NCBI GenBank assembly: GCA_003096235.1 | Contig: PIXT01000084.1 | Location: 1 to 6,492 of the forward strand | Direction of reading: 5' to 3' | Length of the DNA: 6,492 nucleotides | Origin: Candidatus Bathyarchaeum sp. | GTDB taxonomy: Archaea; Thermoproteota; Bathyarchaeia; Bathyarchaeales; Bathyarchaeaceae | Shown: piece after piece, positions 5,928-6,492 of the stretch | Position numbering within the stretch: the stretch's first letter is position 1 | How the letters are laid out: every line of letters starts with the position of its first letter | The notes under the pieces: generated by a model | Told to the model about the DNA's origin: nothing | What the model saw: only the letters and a program-made list of their open reading frames with translations | The model's database searches: none | Position numbers and translations under genes: made by a program

Positions 5928-6492
5928 ATGAGGAAATTGCTTAAGCTAACGCCAACAACATTCCTAGTTGCGGTCAACGTAATAGTTTACATATACACGT
6001 CATGGCTTGGCTCAAATTTCATTGAAACAGACATCAACGTTCTAATTCAGCTAGGACAATCCAACATCAATGTAATGAATGGCGCGTATTGGCAACTGTT
6101 AACATCCATCTTTGTTCACGTGGACATAACTCACATTACACTAAACATGCTGTTCCTGATTATCTTCGGTTTAAGAGCAGAAGAACTCTTCACCACAGAA
6201 GAGTACTTTACAGTCTACATGCTCTCTGGACTCGCAGGCAGCATACTAACTCTCTTTTTGATGCCATGGTACAGCATTTCCGCTGGGGCGTCAGGAGCAA
6301 TATTTGGAATGTACGGCGCAGGCATCATATACATGCGAAAAACGTTTGGGCAATCAATCACAGGTGCACTGCTCTACTCATTTCTGTTCTTAATGTTGTC
6401 CACAGGCTCAGGCGTCAACGTAATTGCACACTTTGGCGGTCTCGTAATTGGATTGATAATCGGTTACGCACTAGCAAAAACCCACAAAAACA
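5928..6492 (+). CDS. Rhomboid family intramembrane serine protease, 3' end cut by window
   Basis: A membrane-embedded serine protease that cleaves transmembrane substrates near the bilayer surface. The 188 visible codons contain the whole six-helix rhomboid core: helix 1 about 10-27, a long L1 loop with YWQLLTSIFVH (54-64), the H-x4-H-x3-N pattern His64/His69/Asn73 leading into helix 2, helix 3 about 92-112, catalytic Ser122 in GASG (120-123) on helix 4, helix 5 about 142-160, and the partner His168 in AHFGG on helix 6. The frame is still open at the right edge, but helix 6 has ended (GYALAKTHKN), so only a short tail or an accessory extension is missing. ATG at 5928 is the only start after an in-frame TGA at 5916-5918, and helix 1 follows directly; there is no well-placed ribosome site, so the mRNA may have a very short leader. 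WQ replaces the WR often seen in L1. Both catalytic residues are present, so it should be active. Confidence 0.92.
   Translation, partial: MRKLLKLTPTTFLVAVNVIVYIYTSWLGSNFIETDINVLIQLGQSNINVMNGAYWQLLTSIFVHVDITHITLNMLFLIIFGLRAEELFTTEEYFTVYMLSGLAGSILTLFLMPWYSISAGASGAIFGMYGAGIIYMRKTFGQSITGALLYSFLFLMLSTGSGVNVIAHFGGLVIGLIIGYALAKTHKN

Overview
The window looks like chromosomal DNA of an archaeon. The indications are an archaeal-type NMN adenylyltransferase (NadM), a presenilin/signal-peptide-peptidase-like aspartyl protease of the kind common in archaea, TATA-like boxes at archaeal distances from several genes, purine-rich Shine-Dalgarno motifs, and frequent TTG/GTG start codons. The overall flavour resembles Bathyarchaeia/Thermoproteota-type genomes, but that lineage guess is inference. 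There are no rRNA, tRNA, CRISPR or insertion-sequence features, and no gene-free stretch over 300 bases; the longest gap is 138 bases.

Layout, left to right. (1) 1-816, +: C-terminal part of an AAA+ ATPase whose reading frame is open through the left edge. It resembles the ATPases that accompany extracellular contractile injection systems, but no injection-system structural gene is visible here. (2) 955-3792, +: a compact ABC-2 export operon of one ATPase followed by two different six-helix permeases, with a zero-base junction and then a stop codon overlapping the next Shine-Dalgarno. A TATA-like box, a 15-codon ORF and a small hairpin over the Shine-Dalgarno lie in the leader. (3) 3822-4427, +: an O6-alkylguanine-DNA alkyltransferase with the PCHRVV active site. 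(4) 4491-5015, +: NadM, with its own TATA-like box. (5) 5012-5821, -: a nine-helix presenilin-like (family A22) intramembrane aspartyl protease. It runs convergently into nadM, and the two stop codons share one CTAG. (6) 5928-6492, +: a rhomboid intramembrane serine protease, essentially complete but cut at the right edge, transcribed divergently from the A22 protease across a 106-base control region holding a direct repeat.

The ABC genes form one functional unit: a heterodimeric transporter of unknown substrate, probably an exporter. The alkyltransferase and NadM are housekeeping repair and NAD biosynthesis genes. The most notable arrangement is the head-to-head pair of intramembrane proteases from two unrelated catalytic classes, which suggests, but does not prove, a shared membrane-protein processing role. 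I did not find a convincing wholly new system; the protease pair and the unseen left-hand context of the AAA+ gene are the best leads.
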